A stretch of DNA of 64,000 bases from Silvimonas amylolytica (lineage in GTDB: Bacteria > Pseudomonadota > Gammaproteobacteria > Burkholderiales > Chitinibacteraceae). The DNA is taken from assembly GCF_014645555.1 (NCBI RefSeq), contig NZ_BMLY01000002.1:248001-312000 (forward strand), in the 5' to 3' direction. Under the pieces are notes generated by a model. That model was not told the origin of the DNA. It made no database searches and was given only the letters and a program-made list of their open reading frames with translations. The translations under genes were made by a program, and so were the position numbers. Shown piece after piece: positions 51,620-60,836 of this stretch; within the stretch, counting starts at the first letter, position 1; each line of letters opens with the position of its first letter.

Positions 51620-51937
51620 ATGCAGCCTCTTACCGATGGCGCTACCGCACCCTGGTTTGTTTATCTGATTGAGTGCCGCAACGGCAGTCTGTACACCGGC
51701 ATCAGCAATGATGTGGCGGCGCGGTACCTGGCCCATGCCAGCGGCAAAGGTGCGCGCTATACCCGTGCCAACCCGCCGGTACGGCTGATGGCTGTGCTGG
51801 TATGCGCAGATCGCGCCGAGGCTTCACGCCAGGAGTACGCCATCAAGCAAATGACACCCAAGGCCAAGCGAACGCTCTGTGCCGCACACCTGCCTGATCC
51901 GGCGTTGCTGGCGCAACTGGTTACAAAGCCAGAATGA
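51620..51937 (+). CDS. GIY-YIG nuclease domain protein (YhbQ-like)
   Basis: A 105-residue single-domain GIY-YIG protein: FVYLIECRNGSLYTGISND has the YxI...YTGIS pair, then RYLAHASGKGARYT with the catalytic Arg and QEYAIKQMTPKAKRTL with the metal-binding Glu. Related UPF0213/YhbQ proteins may act on DNA ends or structured DNA. The start is ATG 51620; longer upstream readings are antisense to the MATE gene. Convergent with the HD-GYP gene, stops 4 bases apart. Confidence 0.9.
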   Translation: MQPLTDGATAPWFVYLIECRNGSLYTGISNDVAARYLAHASGKGARYTRANPPVRLMAVLVCADRAEASRQEYAIKQMTPKAKRTLCAAHLPDPALLAQLVTKPE

Positions 51938-51941
51938 TCGA

Positions 51942-53330
51942 TCAAGCCGGGACGGAGACTTCTGCCACGCGGCAGAGTGCCTCAAAACAGCGTGGGTCGA
52001 TGGCTGTCCCGACGCTCTTTTTCATGATGGCCAAGGTTTCATCGATCGACGTGGCCGGGTGATAGGGGCGCTCGGCACTGATGGCATCAAAAATATCGGC
52101 CGTCGTGACAATACGCGTTTCCAGACTGATCGCATCCGCCTTCAGACCACGCGGGTAACCGGTGCCATCAAGGCGTTCATGATGTGCTGCCGCCATTCTG
52201 GCCAGTTCACGGAAAGACCCGATGCGCGAGAGGATGGCCTCGGTGTAGCTGGCGTGCAGCTTGATGGCTTCCCACTCCTCCTCATCAAGCTTGCCTGGTT
52301 TATCCAGGATGGAATTGCTGACTCCTAACTTACCAACATCATGCAACAAGGCCGCACGCCGTAACCAGCGACGACGTGCTTCCGGGATCTCCAGCGCCGC
52401 AGCAATCGCGTCGGTGTACAGTCCGACGCGCTGGCTATGACCGGCCGTAAACGGGCTTTTGGAGTCCACGACTTCGCCAAATGCTTCGGCGATATCGTCC
52501 AGGTAGTCTTCATCGACCGGCACCGCAAATTGTGCGGGTTCAAGCGCCATCACGGCCTTGGCAATCTGGTCAGATTCAAGCATTTGCCAAAAGAGCGAAT
52601 CTTTGGCGACCGCCTCGAAAGCACGGCACAGTTCTGGATCAAACCACTTGCCGGCACGGGCCCGCACTTCATTGAGCGCTGCACCGCGGCCAGCGGAAAA
52701 ATGAAACACGTCGATCACTTGCGCCAGCAATGCAATCCGCGACGCCAGCGGAATTTCCTTACCTGCCAGACGATCTGGCCGACCAGAGCCATCCCAATGT
52801 TCATCCAGCGCGCGAATACCACCGGCCACAGCCTCGTTAAAGCGCAGCCGGCGGGCGATCTCGGCACCGCGATCACAGCGTGTCTGGATCAGTTCTTGCG
52901 CCATATCGCCACCATTCTTGAGCACATTCATGATGGCTTGCAGGCGAGAACTCCAGCGCGCGTTGCGGCCGGTATGGCTGAACACAAAACCCAGAATCTG
53001 CGGCAGGCCTGTGCCGACCAGCTTGAAGCTTTGTTTGAACCCGAGATCGTCGGTGAGATAAAGCTCGCAAATGCGCGCGGCGTTGCTGCTGCAGCCTAGA
53101 TCCTTGAGCAGCAAGGTGTAGTAGAGGTCCCACTGATCGCGTTCGCTGACACCCAACTCACGTGCAATGTTGAGGCCAATCCAGCAGCAACGCACACAAT
53201 GACCTTCCGGCTGGCCTTCGGTAATGTCCAGCGCGTAGCTTAACGAGGCCATCAGGTCAGCCAGTTTGAGTCTGGACCCTGGATTGACCGCAGCGGCGGC
53301 AGACATAAACAAGGTGGATTGTGCATTCAT
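51942..53330 (-). CDS. Tandem HD-GYP domain protein, first domain degenerate
   Basis: A 462-residue cytoplasmic protein with two HD-GYP-like halves. The C-terminal domain is canonical: HDVGKLGVSN (His330, Asp331) and HHERLDGTGYP (383-393), so cyclic di-GMP hydrolysis is likely. The N-terminal half keeps the layout but has LKDLG in place of LHDIG (76-79) and DEHWDGSGRP (176-185) in place of HHERxDGxGYP, so it is probably catalytically weak or regulatory. No membrane segment or receiver domain is seen. ATG 53330 is the chosen start. Confidence 0.85.
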   Translation of the reverse strand: MNAQSTLFMSAAAAVNPGSRLKLADLMASLSYALDITEGQPEGHCVRCCWIGLNIARELGVSERDQWDLYYTLLLKDLGCSSNAARICELYLTDDLGFKQSFKLVGTGLPQILGFVFSHTGRNARWSSRLQAIMNVLKNGGDMAQELIQTRCDRGAEIARRLRFNEAVAGGIRALDEHWDGSGRPDRLAGKEIPLASRIALLAQVIDVFHFSAGRGAALNEVRARAGKWFDPELCRAFEAVAKDSLFWQMLESDQIAKAVMALEPAQFAVPVDEDYLDDIAEAFGEVVDSKSPFTAGHSQRVGLYTDAIAAALEIPEARRRWLRRAALLHDVGKLGVSNSILDKPGKLDEEEWEAIKLHASYTEAILSRIGSFRELARMAAAHHERLDGTGYPRGLKADAISLETRIVTTADIFDAISAERPYHPATSIDETLAIMKKSVGTAIDPRCFEALCRVAEVSVPA

Positions 53331-53491
53331 GGGTGGGGCTCCGAAACCGGATGGCATGACATCGCCATTCAGTTTGTAAGTTTATACACCCACAATTTGT
53401 TGATTGATATCAAAAAACGCTAATTTACTTACGAATCGACGGGCGGTTATCAGACGCGCTTTCCTGACTGCGGGATCAAGCAAAATTCCTT

Positions 53492-53562
53492 TATAATTCA
53501 GCCTTGTCCAGCGGCCTCAAGGCCGGTCAACCCGGACAAACCGGCCAGGTGCCGGTTTTTCT
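53492..53562 (+). promoter_or_regulatory. Promoter -10 and attenuator-like leader of the methyltransferase gene
   Basis: TATAAT at 53492-53497 suggests a start near 53504. The leader can form a terminator-like hairpin: ACCGGC (53540-53545), CAGGT, GCCGGT (53551-53556), TTTT. Alternatively GGCCGG (53521-53526) can pair with CCGGCC (53541-53546), which would prevent it. The two folds exclude each other, just before the ribosome binding site. Confidence 0.5.
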
Positions 53563-53579
53563 GTTTGAAGAGATTGCCC

Positions 53580-54401
53580 GTGAATAACGCCCCAGAAATC
53601 CGCCCCGGCCAGTCGGTCGAATTACTCAAGCAACTGCACATCCTGACTCGGGACGGCAAGCTGAATCAGGACAGCCGCCGCAAGCTCAAGCAGATTTACC
53701 ACCTGTATAACTTCATTGAGCCGCTACTCAAAGACGTCCTGGAAAAACACCCGGCGGTATCCCTGGTCGACCACGGTGCGGGCAAGTCTTACCTTGGGTT
53801 CATTCTGTACGATCTGTTTTTCAAGGAACGCAGCGAGGGGCATATCTACGGTATTGAAACCCGCCAGGCATTGGTCGACGGCTCACGCGAACTGGCAGAC
53901 CGGTTGGGTTTCGGGCGCATGTCATTCCTGCATGAGACCGTAGAACAGTCCATTACCTCGAGCGCCTTGCCAGAACAGATCGACGTAGTTACCGCGTTAC
54001 ACGCTTGTGATACCGCAACGGATGATGCGATCAAGTTCGCGCTGGAAAAAGACGCCAACCACATCGTACTGGTGCCGTGTTGCCAGGCCGAAGTTGCCGG
54101 CCACCTGCGCAAGCTGAAAAACCAGTCCTTCGGCAAAACGCCGCTGTCTGAAATCTGGCGCCACCCCATCCACACCCGCGAGTTCGGTAGCCAGATCACC
54201 AACGTGCTGCGTTGCCTCTTGCTGGAGGCACACGGCTATCAAGTGACGGTGACCGAGCTGGTAGGCTGGGAGCACTCGATGAAAAACGAGTTGATTATCG
54301 CCAGCAAATCCGGTCAGCGGCCCCGTAATGCGCGTGAACGGGCCGAGGCGATTCTGGATGAACTGAATCTGGGTGAGATGCGCTATCGGTTTGTATATTG
54401 A
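53580..54401 (+). CDS. SAM-dependent methyltransferase (Methyltransf_32-like)
   Basis: A 273-residue putative methyltransferase. The SAM motif is VSLVDHGAGKSYLGFILYDL, then YGIETRQALVDGSRELADRLG, VVTALHACDTATDDAIKFAL and LVPCCQAE, typical of the family used for RNA or small-molecule methylation. GTG 53580 with GAAGAG upstream is preferred over TTG 53565. Substrate unknown. It is the only gene of its unit, behind an attenuator-like leader. Confidence 0.82.
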   Translation: MNNAPEIRPGQSVELLKQLHILTRDGKLNQDSRRKLKQIYHLYNFIEPLLKDVLEKHPAVSLVDHGAGKSYLGFILYDLFFKERSEGHIYGIETRQALVDGSRELADRLGFGRMSFLHETVEQSITSSALPEQIDVVTALHACDTATDDAIKFALEKDANHIVLVPCCQAEVAGHLRKLKNQSFGKTPLSEIWRHPIHTREFGSQITNVLRCLLLEAHGYQVTVTELVGWEHSMKNELIIASKSGQRPRNARERAEAILDELNLGEMRYRFVY

Positions 54402-54462
54402 TGAGGCGTTTGCCGTTAGTGGTTCTTGCCGGAAAACCTCGCCCCTGAGCGTGCGTTCGGCG

Positions 54463-54501
54463 CGTTGTTTACACCTCGGTGGCCGCCGGTTGTAAACAAC
54501 G
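54463..54501. repeat. 11-bp inverted repeat with 17-base spacer
   Basis: CGTTGTTTACA and its exact complement flank a GC-rich spacer, in the gap between the methyltransferase gene and the convergent ugpQ. One mismatch allows 14-bp arms. No T run, so not a standard terminator. Confidence 0.7.
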
Positions 54502-54545
54502 TGCCACCATCAGGCGCTGTCAACGGGTTTGGGGTTGGTTCGATC

Positions 54546-55301
54546 TCACCCCGCAACGACCAACGTTTCATCTTGCCGCATCAGATCAAGCTCATCCGTA
54601 AACACCCCGCTCACCCCCCACGCCTTGAGCGCCCGTGCCCGGGCAATATCATTCACCGTATACGCCAGCACGTGATACCCCGCCTCACGTACTGCCTTCA
54701 CACGCTCCGCCGTGAGTATCTTGTGATTACAGTGTAGTGACACCGCTTCCAGCGCCTGCAACCGGGATTGCCAGTCTTCCTGCCAGTGATCGATCAACCA
54801 ACCCACCGGCAACCAGGGTGCCGCAGCCACCGCAGCCTGAAGCGCCTCATAAGAAAACGAGGACAACAGCGGCGGCACGCTTTCGCCCTGCCAGAACAGG
54901 GCCGCATCGCGTGCAACGAGTTGGCCGGTTTCTACGTCGCGGCCAGGGCAAGGTTTGATTTCCACATTCGCCATCAGGCGACTGCGTACGCAATACAGGC
55001 CCACATCACTGAACGCGGGAATGGGTTCGCCGGCAAATTCTTCGCCTTTCCAGCTGCCGGCATCCACATCCAGCAAGTCGGCAAAGCGCTTTTGCGCCAT
55101 AGGGCCGTGACCGTCGCTGGTCCGGTCCAGTGTGTCGTCATGCAACAGCACGCAGACGTTGTCGGCGGTGAGTTTGACGTCAAACTCCACGGCCTGGTAC
55201 CCGCATTCCGTGGCTTTCATCATGCCGGCCAGGGTGTTTTCCGGTGCCAGCCGGCCGCCGCCGCGGTGGGCAAACAAAAAGGGATAGGGCCAGTCGCTCA
55301 T
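54546..55301 (-). CDS. ugpQ: Glycerophosphodiester phosphodiesterase
   Basis: Hydrolyses glycerophosphodiesters to glycerol 3-phosphate and an alcohol. The start ATG 55301 gives 251 residues. The catalytic FAHRGGGRLAPENT (His near residue 12), EFDVKLTADNVCVLLHDDTLDRTSDGHG and the NVEIKP metal ligands are present. No signal peptide, so a cytoplasmic UgpQ-type enzyme. No ugp transport genes are near. Confidence 0.93.
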   Translation of the reverse strand: MSDWPYPFLFAHRGGGRLAPENTLAGMMKATECGYQAVEFDVKLTADNVCVLLHDDTLDRTSDGHGPMAQKRFADLLDVDAGSWKGEEFAGEPIPAFSDVGLYCVRSRLMANVEIKPCPGRDVETGQLVARDAALFWQGESVPPLLSSFSYEALQAAVAAAPWLPVGWLIDHWQEDWQSRLQALEAVSLHCNHKILTAERVKAVREAGYHVLAYTVNDIARARALKAWGVSGVFTDELDLMRQDETLVVAG

Positions 55302-55562
55302 GGTTACATACCTGCATGAAAAAACGGGGAGACAAGTCCTCAGACGATTATGCAGCACCGATTGTTCCAGCGGCATGTCAGGCCACGCGGGCCGGCTGGT
55401 CAGACTAAGAGGCGAAGCCAGCCGGCATGCGGTGTATACTGGCAGGCTTACCCGAAACTTCTACATCGTGGCATACAGGCTATTGTTTTTGCCTGATAGC
55501 AAGGTTTTGTCACGCTGCGGCAATATCGGTGTCATTCAATACAGAGTATGAGCGAGAGCAAC

Positions 55563-55835
55563 ATGAGCAGAACCGTCAACTGCGTCAAACTGGGCCGCGA
55601 GGCTGAAGGTCTGGATTTTCCGCCAGTCCCGGGTGATCTGGGCAAGCGTCTGTGGGAAAACGTTTCCAAAGAGGCATGGCAGGCATGGGTACGTCACCAG
55701 ACCATGCTGATCAACGAAAACCGGCTGAACCTGGCTGACCCGAGCGCCCGCAAGTATCTGCAACAGCAGATGGAAAACTATTTCTTTGGCGGTGGCGCAG
55801 ACGCTGTTCAGGGTTACGTACCGCCCGCAAATTAA
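55563..55835 (+). CDS. yggX: Oxidative damage protection protein YggX (iron trafficking)
   Basis: A 90-residue protein that guards Fe-S clusters against oxidation. It matches E. coli YggX along its length: [37 protein letters not shown] and [21 protein letters not shown]. The conserved Cys7 is present. ATG 55563 is preferred over the in-frame ATG 15 bases earlier. A short gap of about 120 bases leads to ppk. Confidence 0.95.
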   Translation: MSRTVNCVKLGREAEGLDFPPVPGDLGKRLWENVSKEAWQAWVRHQTMLINENRLNLADPSARKYLQQQMENYFFGGGADAVQGYVPPAN

Positions 55836-55955
55836 GTATCGGCATTGCGGTCGCCCGTTGGCGACCGCTGCTGCAGCAACCGGCACTACCTTGTTTGCGC
55901 GCCCGGCCCACGCCGGGTTTCAAGACCGATCAACCGCCACGCATATGCCGACACC

Positions 55956-58043
55956 ATGAACATGATCTACAAGCCCGCAGAAAACCAGTTGATGCTGAAC
56001 CGCGAACTGGGTCTCCTGGAATTCAACCGCCGCGTGCTGGCCCAGGCGGAAGACCAGGCCAATCCACTGCTGGAACGACTCAAGTTCCTGTGTATCGTCT
56101 CATCGAACCTAGATGAATTCTTCGAAGTGCGCATGGCGTGGCTCAAAGAGAACATCAAGCTCTCTGCGACGCGCCTGCTGCCTGAAGGCGTCACGCCACT
56201 GCAGGCCTTCGAGTGGATTACGCGTGAGTGTCATGATCTGGTCGAGCGTCAGTACCGCGTGTTTGGCGAAGTGATGCTGCCGGCGCTGGCCGCTGAAGGC
56301 ATCCATTTTTTCCGCCGCACGTTGTGGACCGACACGCAGCGTGAATGGGTGCGCGACTACTTCTTTCGCGAACTGATGCCGGTGCTCACCCCGATCGGGC
56401 TGGATCCGTCCCATCCGTTTCCGCGGGTACTGAACAAGTCGCTCAACTTCATTGTTGAGCTGGAAGGCCGCGATGCGTTTGGCCGCAATTCTGGCATCGC
56501 CATCGTGCAAGCCCCGCGTATCCTGCCGCGTTTTGTGAAACTGCCGGCTGAGGTCAGTGGCGTTGAACATGGCTTCGTTTTCCTGTCGTCCATCCTGCAC
56601 GCTCACGTGGATGAGTTGTTTGCCGGCATGCGCGCCAAGGGTTGCTACCAGTTCCGCGTGACACGTGACTCTGATGTCTCGGTCGACAACGACGAAGACG
56701 TAAAAGATTTGCGCGCCGCGCTGGAAGGCGAGTTGTCGCAACGTCCGTTCGGCAGTGCCGTTCGCCTGGAAGTCGCCGACAACTGCCCGCTGCATCTGCA
56801 GGATTTCCTCAAAGAACAATTCCGCCTGGAAGATGTGGATGTGTACCGCGTCAATGGCCCGGTGAATCTGGTGCGCCTGATGCAGGTGCCTGACCAGGTT
56901 GATCGCCCGGATCTGAAATTTGAACCATTCATGCCGGGCACGCCGGTAGAACTGCGCAAACAGTCTGACCTGTTTGCCGCCATCCGCCATGGCGATGTGC
57001 TGCTGCATCATCCGTATCAAAGCTTTACCCCGGTAATCGACCTGCTGCAACAAGCTGCGCTGGACCCTTCGGTCGTGGCCATCAAGATGACCGTATACCG
57101 CACGGGCTCTGATTCCGCGCTGATGGAAGCACTGCTGGAAGCGGCCCGCCGTGGCAAGGAAGTAACGGCCGTGGTGGAACTGATGGCGCGCTTTGACGAA
57201 GAAGCCAACATCAACTGGGCCGCCAAGCTGGAACGCGCGGGCGCCCACGTGGTGTATGGGGTTTATGGCTACAAAACGCATGCCAAGATGTTGCTGATTG
57301 TGCGCCGGGAAGAAGGCAAGCTGCGCCGTTACGCCCATGTGGGTACGGGCAACTATCACCCGCGCACGGCCAAGCTGTACACCGACTTTGGCCTGATGAC
57401 GGCCAACGATGAAATCACCAGCGATGTGAACGATGTGTTCATGCAGCTCACTGGCCTGGGGCTGGCTGGCGATCACTACCAATTGTGGCAATCGCCGTTC
57501 ACCTTGCAGCCGAATATGGTCAAGGCCATCGACCGCGAAATCGCCCATGCGCGCCTGGGCCGCAAGGCGGTCATCATCGCCAAGATGAACGCGCTGCTGG
57601 AACCGACCATTATTGAAAAGCTGTACGAAGCCTCGCAAGCGGGCGTGACGATCCATCTGATCGTGCGCGGTGTCTGCGCGCTGCGGCCGGGTATTCAGGG
57701 TATCTCTGAGAACATCCGCGTGCGTTCCATCGTCGGCCGCTTCCTGGAACACCACCGCGTGTTCTACTTCTACAACGATGGAACCGAAGATCTGTATCTG
57801 TCTTCGGCCGACTGGATGGGCCGCAACCTGTTCCGCCGCATCGAGATCGCTTTCCCGATCCTCGACCCGCGCGTGAAACGTCGCGTGATCCGTGAAGGTC
57901 TGCGTCCGTATCTGGTCGACAACGCCCAGGCCTGGGAAATGCAGTCCGATGGCCGCTACCGTCGCAAGACGGCCCGCACGGCCAAGAAACGTAATGCGCA
58001 GATCGGCCTGTTGAGCGATCTGGCCGCCAAGCAGCGTAACTAA
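55956..58043 (+). CDS. ppk1: Polyphosphate kinase PPK1
   Basis: Makes long-chain polyphosphate from ATP. The start ATG 55956 gives 695 residues. The N-terminal NRELGLLEFNRRVLAQAED and the catalytic His442 in GYKTHAKMLLIVRREE are conserved, as are HVGTGNYHPRTAKLYTDFGLM and the C-terminal FYFYNDGTEDLYLSSADWM region. It is followed 8 bases later by sixA, so the two are cotranscribed. An upstream in-frame ATG exists, but the extension is unlike PPK1. Confidence 0.96.
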   Translation: MNMIYKPAENQLMLNRELGLLEFNRRVLAQAEDQANPLLERLKFLCIVSSNLDEFFEVRMAWLKENIKLSATRLLPEGVTPLQAFEWITRECHDLVERQYRVFGEVMLPALAAEGIHFFRRTLWTDTQREWVRDYFFRELMPVLTPIGLDPSHPFPRVLNKSLNFIVELEGRDAFGRNSGIAIVQAPRILPRFVKLPAEVSGVEHGFVFLSSILHAHVDELFAGMRAKGCYQFRVTRDSDVSVDNDEDVKDLRAALEGELSQRPFGSAVRLEVADNCPLHLQDFLKEQFRLEDVDVYRVNGPVNLVRLMQVPDQVDRPDLKFEPFMPGTPVELRKQSDLFAAIRHGDVLLHHPYQSFTPVIDLLQQAALDPSVVAIKMTVYRTGSDSALMEALLEAARRGKEVTAVVELMARFDEEANINWAAKLERAGAHVVYGVYGYKTHAKMLLIVRREEGKLRRYAHVGTGNYHPRTAKLYTDFGLMTANDEITSDVNDVFMQLTGLGLAGDHYQLWQSPFTLQPNMVKAIDREIAHARLGRKAVIIAKMNALLEPTIIEKLYEASQAGVTIHLIVRGVCALRPGIQGISENIRVRSIVGRFLEHHRVFYFYNDGTEDLYLSSADWMGRNLFRRIEIAFPILDPRVKRRVIREGLRPYLVDNAQAWEMQSDGRYRRKTARTAKKRNAQIGLLSDLAAKQRN

Positions 58044-58051
58044 GGGCGTCC

Positions 58052-58525
58052 ATGGATCTGATTCTGTGGCGTCACGCCGAAGCAGAAGACGGCTCGCCCG
58101 ACCTGAAACGGGCGCTGACTCGTCACGGCCACGCCCAGGCGCGGCTGATGGCGCAATGGCTAGCGCCCCGCCTGGCTCAGAACACCGTCAGGATTGTGGC
58201 AAGCGAAGCCTTGCGCGCGCAGCAAACCGCCAGCGCGTTGTCCACCGAGTTTCTGATTGATGAGCGTCTGAATCCGGACGTACGCGGTCCGGCAGATTAT
58301 CTGGATGTGACCGGTTGGCCTGCTGGCAATGATGGTGACATCACCATTCTGGTTGCCCACCAGCCCACCATTGGCCGGCTGGCCGGTTTGCTGCTGACAG
58401 GTCTGGATCAGGATCTGTCCACCAAAAAAGGGGCGATCTGGTGGATTCAGCGCCGCTTGCGCGGCGGCGCTGTGCAGTACTGCCTGCGTGCGTCGATCTC
58501 GCCAGATTTGCTGCAGAACAGCTGA
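58052..58525 (+). CDS. sixA: Phosphohistidine phosphatase SixA
   Basis: A 157-residue phosphoglycerate-mutase-fold phosphatase that removes phosphate from histidine. The RHG-type active site is LWRHAEAEDG (His8), with the second His in LVAHQPTIGRL. Its tight link to ppk1 is seen directly and suggests a shared role in phosphate signalling; this is an inference. Confidence 0.92.
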   Translation: MDLILWRHAEAEDGSPDLKRALTRHGHAQARLMAQWLAPRLAQNTVRIVASEALRAQQTASALSTEFLIDERLNPDVRGPADYLDVTGWPAGNDGDITILVAHQPTIGRLAGLLLTGLDQDLSTKKGAIWWIQRRLRGGAVQYCLRASISPDLLQNS

Positions 58526-58550
58526 ACGTTCACGTAGTGATTTCAAGCAT

Positions 58551-58579
58551 AAAAAAACCGCCCCGAAAGGCGGTTTTTT
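58551..58579. terminator. Bidirectional terminator between sixA and hemY
   Basis: AAAAAACCGCC, short loop, GGCGGTTTTTTG; convergent genes share it. Confidence 0.88.
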
Positions 58580-58599
58580 GTTGCCTGCTGCAAGAGAGC

Positions 58600-59793
58600 T
58601 TAACGCGACAGCGCCAGATTCAGCGCGGCGCGGTAGTGCTTGGCCGCATCGTCATGCCGATCCAGCCGCTCCAGCAGTTCAGCCAGTTCAGCATGGGCGA
58701 CCGCGGTTTTCTCTACCGCCAGGCATGCTTCCAGATAATTGAGCGCTTTACCCCACAAACTGCGAGCGCAGCACAGGCGACCCAACGTCAATAGCAGCTG
58801 GCTGTCTTCCGGATGTGAAACCAGCCAGGTTTCAGCCTGCTGCAATTGGCCAACACGTTCTTCTGCCGGCAGATCAAGCCGGCCATACCGTTCCACCAGA
58901 TCGCTGGACCATTGTTTGGCGAGCGTATCTTCAATGATCGCACGGGCATCTTGCGTTGCACCTTGCTCACTGAACTGATCGACCACGGCGACTGTGACTT
59001 GCGGCAGCGCTTTGTCGTCGGCCGGGAGTTTGGTCCACCAGTTTTTCAGTTCACGCCCGGCCAGCGCATGGCTGGCCAGCAGAGACAACAACGCCTGCGC
59101 GCGTATACGTGCAGCCTGAGCGGCATCCAGCGCATCAGTCCGCGCCAGTTGCTCGCACAGGCGCAGAACGGCTTGCGGATTGTCTTCGCGCTGGCGTAGA
59201 CGCAGTTCCAGACGCATGGCAGCGGTCAGCTTGGGCGATACCGCACGGGCCTCAGCAATGGCCACATCGGCATCGGCATAACGACGCTCATCCAGATACA
59301 GCTCGGCCATGGTCATGGCCAGCGCCAGGTGCTGCGGCGTCAGTTTTTGCTTGAGCTCATTGAAATAACGATCACGCTTGGCGTAGTCGCGCATGGCATG
59401 GGCAGAACGCGCCGCCAGAAGACCGTTCACGGCAATGGCTTCAGCAGTACGGCTCGCGGCGTAGGCTTCGCTCGCCAGACGCTCAGCGCGCTGATAGCGG
59501 CCCTCGTGAAACGCAATGCGCGATTCCCGCTCCAGTTTCATCGATGCTTCTTGCGCCTGCCGTTCACGATAACGCTTCACCCGCGTTGGCAGGCCGCCCA
59601 GCTCACGCACCAGCCGCGTCAAGGCGTACAGCACAGCCACCGTGATCAGCACCAGCAAGATGAAGACATTCAGCGAAATTTCGACACGCCAGGGCGGCAC
59701 AAACAACAAGGCATAACCGGTGTTGACCTGCGCAAACAGGGTAACGCCGACCGCCAGCGCAAACAGGGCAATCAACCAGACCAGAATTCTCAC
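58600..59793 (-). CDS. hemY: HemY, TPR membrane protein of haem biosynthesis
   Basis: A 397-residue inner-membrane protein with two N-terminal helices (about 1-60) and then TPR-like helix pairs. The family is linked to late haem synthesis but has no shown enzymatic role; it is not the Bacillus HemY protoporphyrinogen oxidase. Its start overlaps hemX by 4 bases (ATGA). Last gene of hemC-hemD-hemX-hemY. Confidence 0.88.
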   Translation of the reverse strand: MRILVWLIALFALAVGVTLFAQVNTGYALLFVPPWRVEISLNVFILLVLITVAVLYALTRLVRELGGLPTRVKRYRERQAQEASMKLERESRIAFHEGRYQRAERLASEAYAASRTAEAIAVNGLLAARSAHAMRDYAKRDRYFNELKQKLTPQHLALAMTMAELYLDERRYADADVAIAEARAVSPKLTAAMRLELRLRQREDNPQAVLRLCEQLARTDALDAAQAARIRAQALLSLLASHALAGRELKNWWTKLPADDKALPQVTVAVVDQFSEQGATQDARAIIEDTLAKQWSSDLVERYGRLDLPAEERVGQLQQAETWLVSHPEDSQLLLTLGRLCCARSLWGKALNYLEACLAVEKTAVAHAELAELLERLDRHDDAAKHYRAALNLALSR

Positions 59794-60836
59794 GGTTTGG
59801 CCCTTTCCGCCGTGGTACGGGCGGAGCGGACTGCGGCCAGGCTGCTATCGAGGGATGGCAGGTTCTGGGCAAAAGAAATGTGCGACAGATCATTCAGCGC
59901 AGCCTGGGTGGTCAGCACCGGTTTGGCACTCCCGTCAAAATACAGGCCCAGATAACGGATAACCGCTGCCAGATCAGCCTTGAAGCCCTTTTCATCGTGC
60001 GAGTACAACTCGGTACGGGCGTTCAACAGGCGTAGCTTCATGTTTTCACGCAAGAACAGCGCCTGGTCAGGTGTCAGTAGCGCAGCATCGGGTTTGTCCA
60101 TGCGGCGAATCTGGATCAAGCCTTTGATGTCGGTCCACAACTCCGCACCAAAGTTGCTGGCCCAGGAACGTTCAGTCGCGTTGGCGTTTACAGTCGCCGG
60201 CAAGCGGTTTACATCCACGGCCAGCGGCAATTGATCCAGCTCATCAATCAGGCTGTTGAGGCGCGAGGTGATGCCCACGGTATCAAGCACCGGCAGCGAC
60301 TTGAGTTTATCCATGTCATGCGCAACCGCCTGACGCAGCGAGATCAACTCCGGCTTGTTCAGCTCTTGCAGCTTGCGATCCGCAGCATCAAGCACGGTGA
60401 GCGCAGCCGTGACGTTGCCGGTCAGTTGTAATTGCTGGCTGGCATAGGTCAGGTTTTGTTCGATCTCGGCCAGCGAGCGCTGCGTATCGCTCCGGGTGAG
60501 GGTGTCGTACATGCTGGCCAGCGAGGATTGCTGGCTCTGTGCTTCAGCCTCTTTGGCCGATACCAGCGCAATCTGCTGCTGCACGGTGCGCAGTTGCAGT
60601 TGTGCAGCGGCATTGGCCACATTGGCGTCTTGCTCACGCTTGGCGGCCTGGGCAGATTGCTCGGCAAGACGGGTGCGCAGCTGATCCACTTCATGCTGCT
60701 GGTGCACCCAGACCGCGCCTGCGGCGACGATAGCCACCACGGCGAGCCATACACCTGGCTGGTTCAAGCCAAAGCGGCGCGGCGGTTTGGGATGGGTTGT
60801 CAGCGCGGCCGACAGAGAGTTCTGGTCCTGGGTCAT
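59790..60836 (-). CDS. hemX: HemX, membrane protein linked to uroporphyrinogen III metabolism
   Basis: A 348-residue membrane-anchored protein: one helix (about residues 30-46, WLAVVAIVAAGAVWV) followed by a long coiled-coil rich in A, Q, E and R. ATG 60836 overlaps the hemD stop (ATGA), which supports it over the ATG at 60860. Named HemX by homology with E. coli, but without a methyltransferase domain; its exact work is unknown. Confidence 0.87.
   Translation of the reverse strand: MTQDQNSLSAALTTHPKPPRRFGLNQPGVWLAVVAIVAAGAVWVHQQHEVDQLRTRLAEQSAQAAKREQDANVANAAAQLQLRTVQQQIALVSAKEAEAQSQQSSLASMYDTLTRSDTQRSLAEIEQNLTYASQQLQLTGNVTAALTVLDAADRKLQELNKPELISLRQAVAHDMDKLKSLPVLDTVGITSRLNSLIDELDQLPLAVDVNRLPATVNANATERSWASNFGAELWTDIKGLIQIRRMDKPDAALLTPDQALFLRENMKLRLLNARTELYSHDEKGFKADLAAVIRYLGLYFDGSAKPVLTTQAALNDLSHISFAQNLPSLDSSLAAVRSARTTAERAKP

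Noticed and set aside
50921-51937. Long 338-codon version of the GIY-YIG protein
   Set aside because: The first two thirds is antisense to the MATE gene; the true domain starts at ATG 51620.
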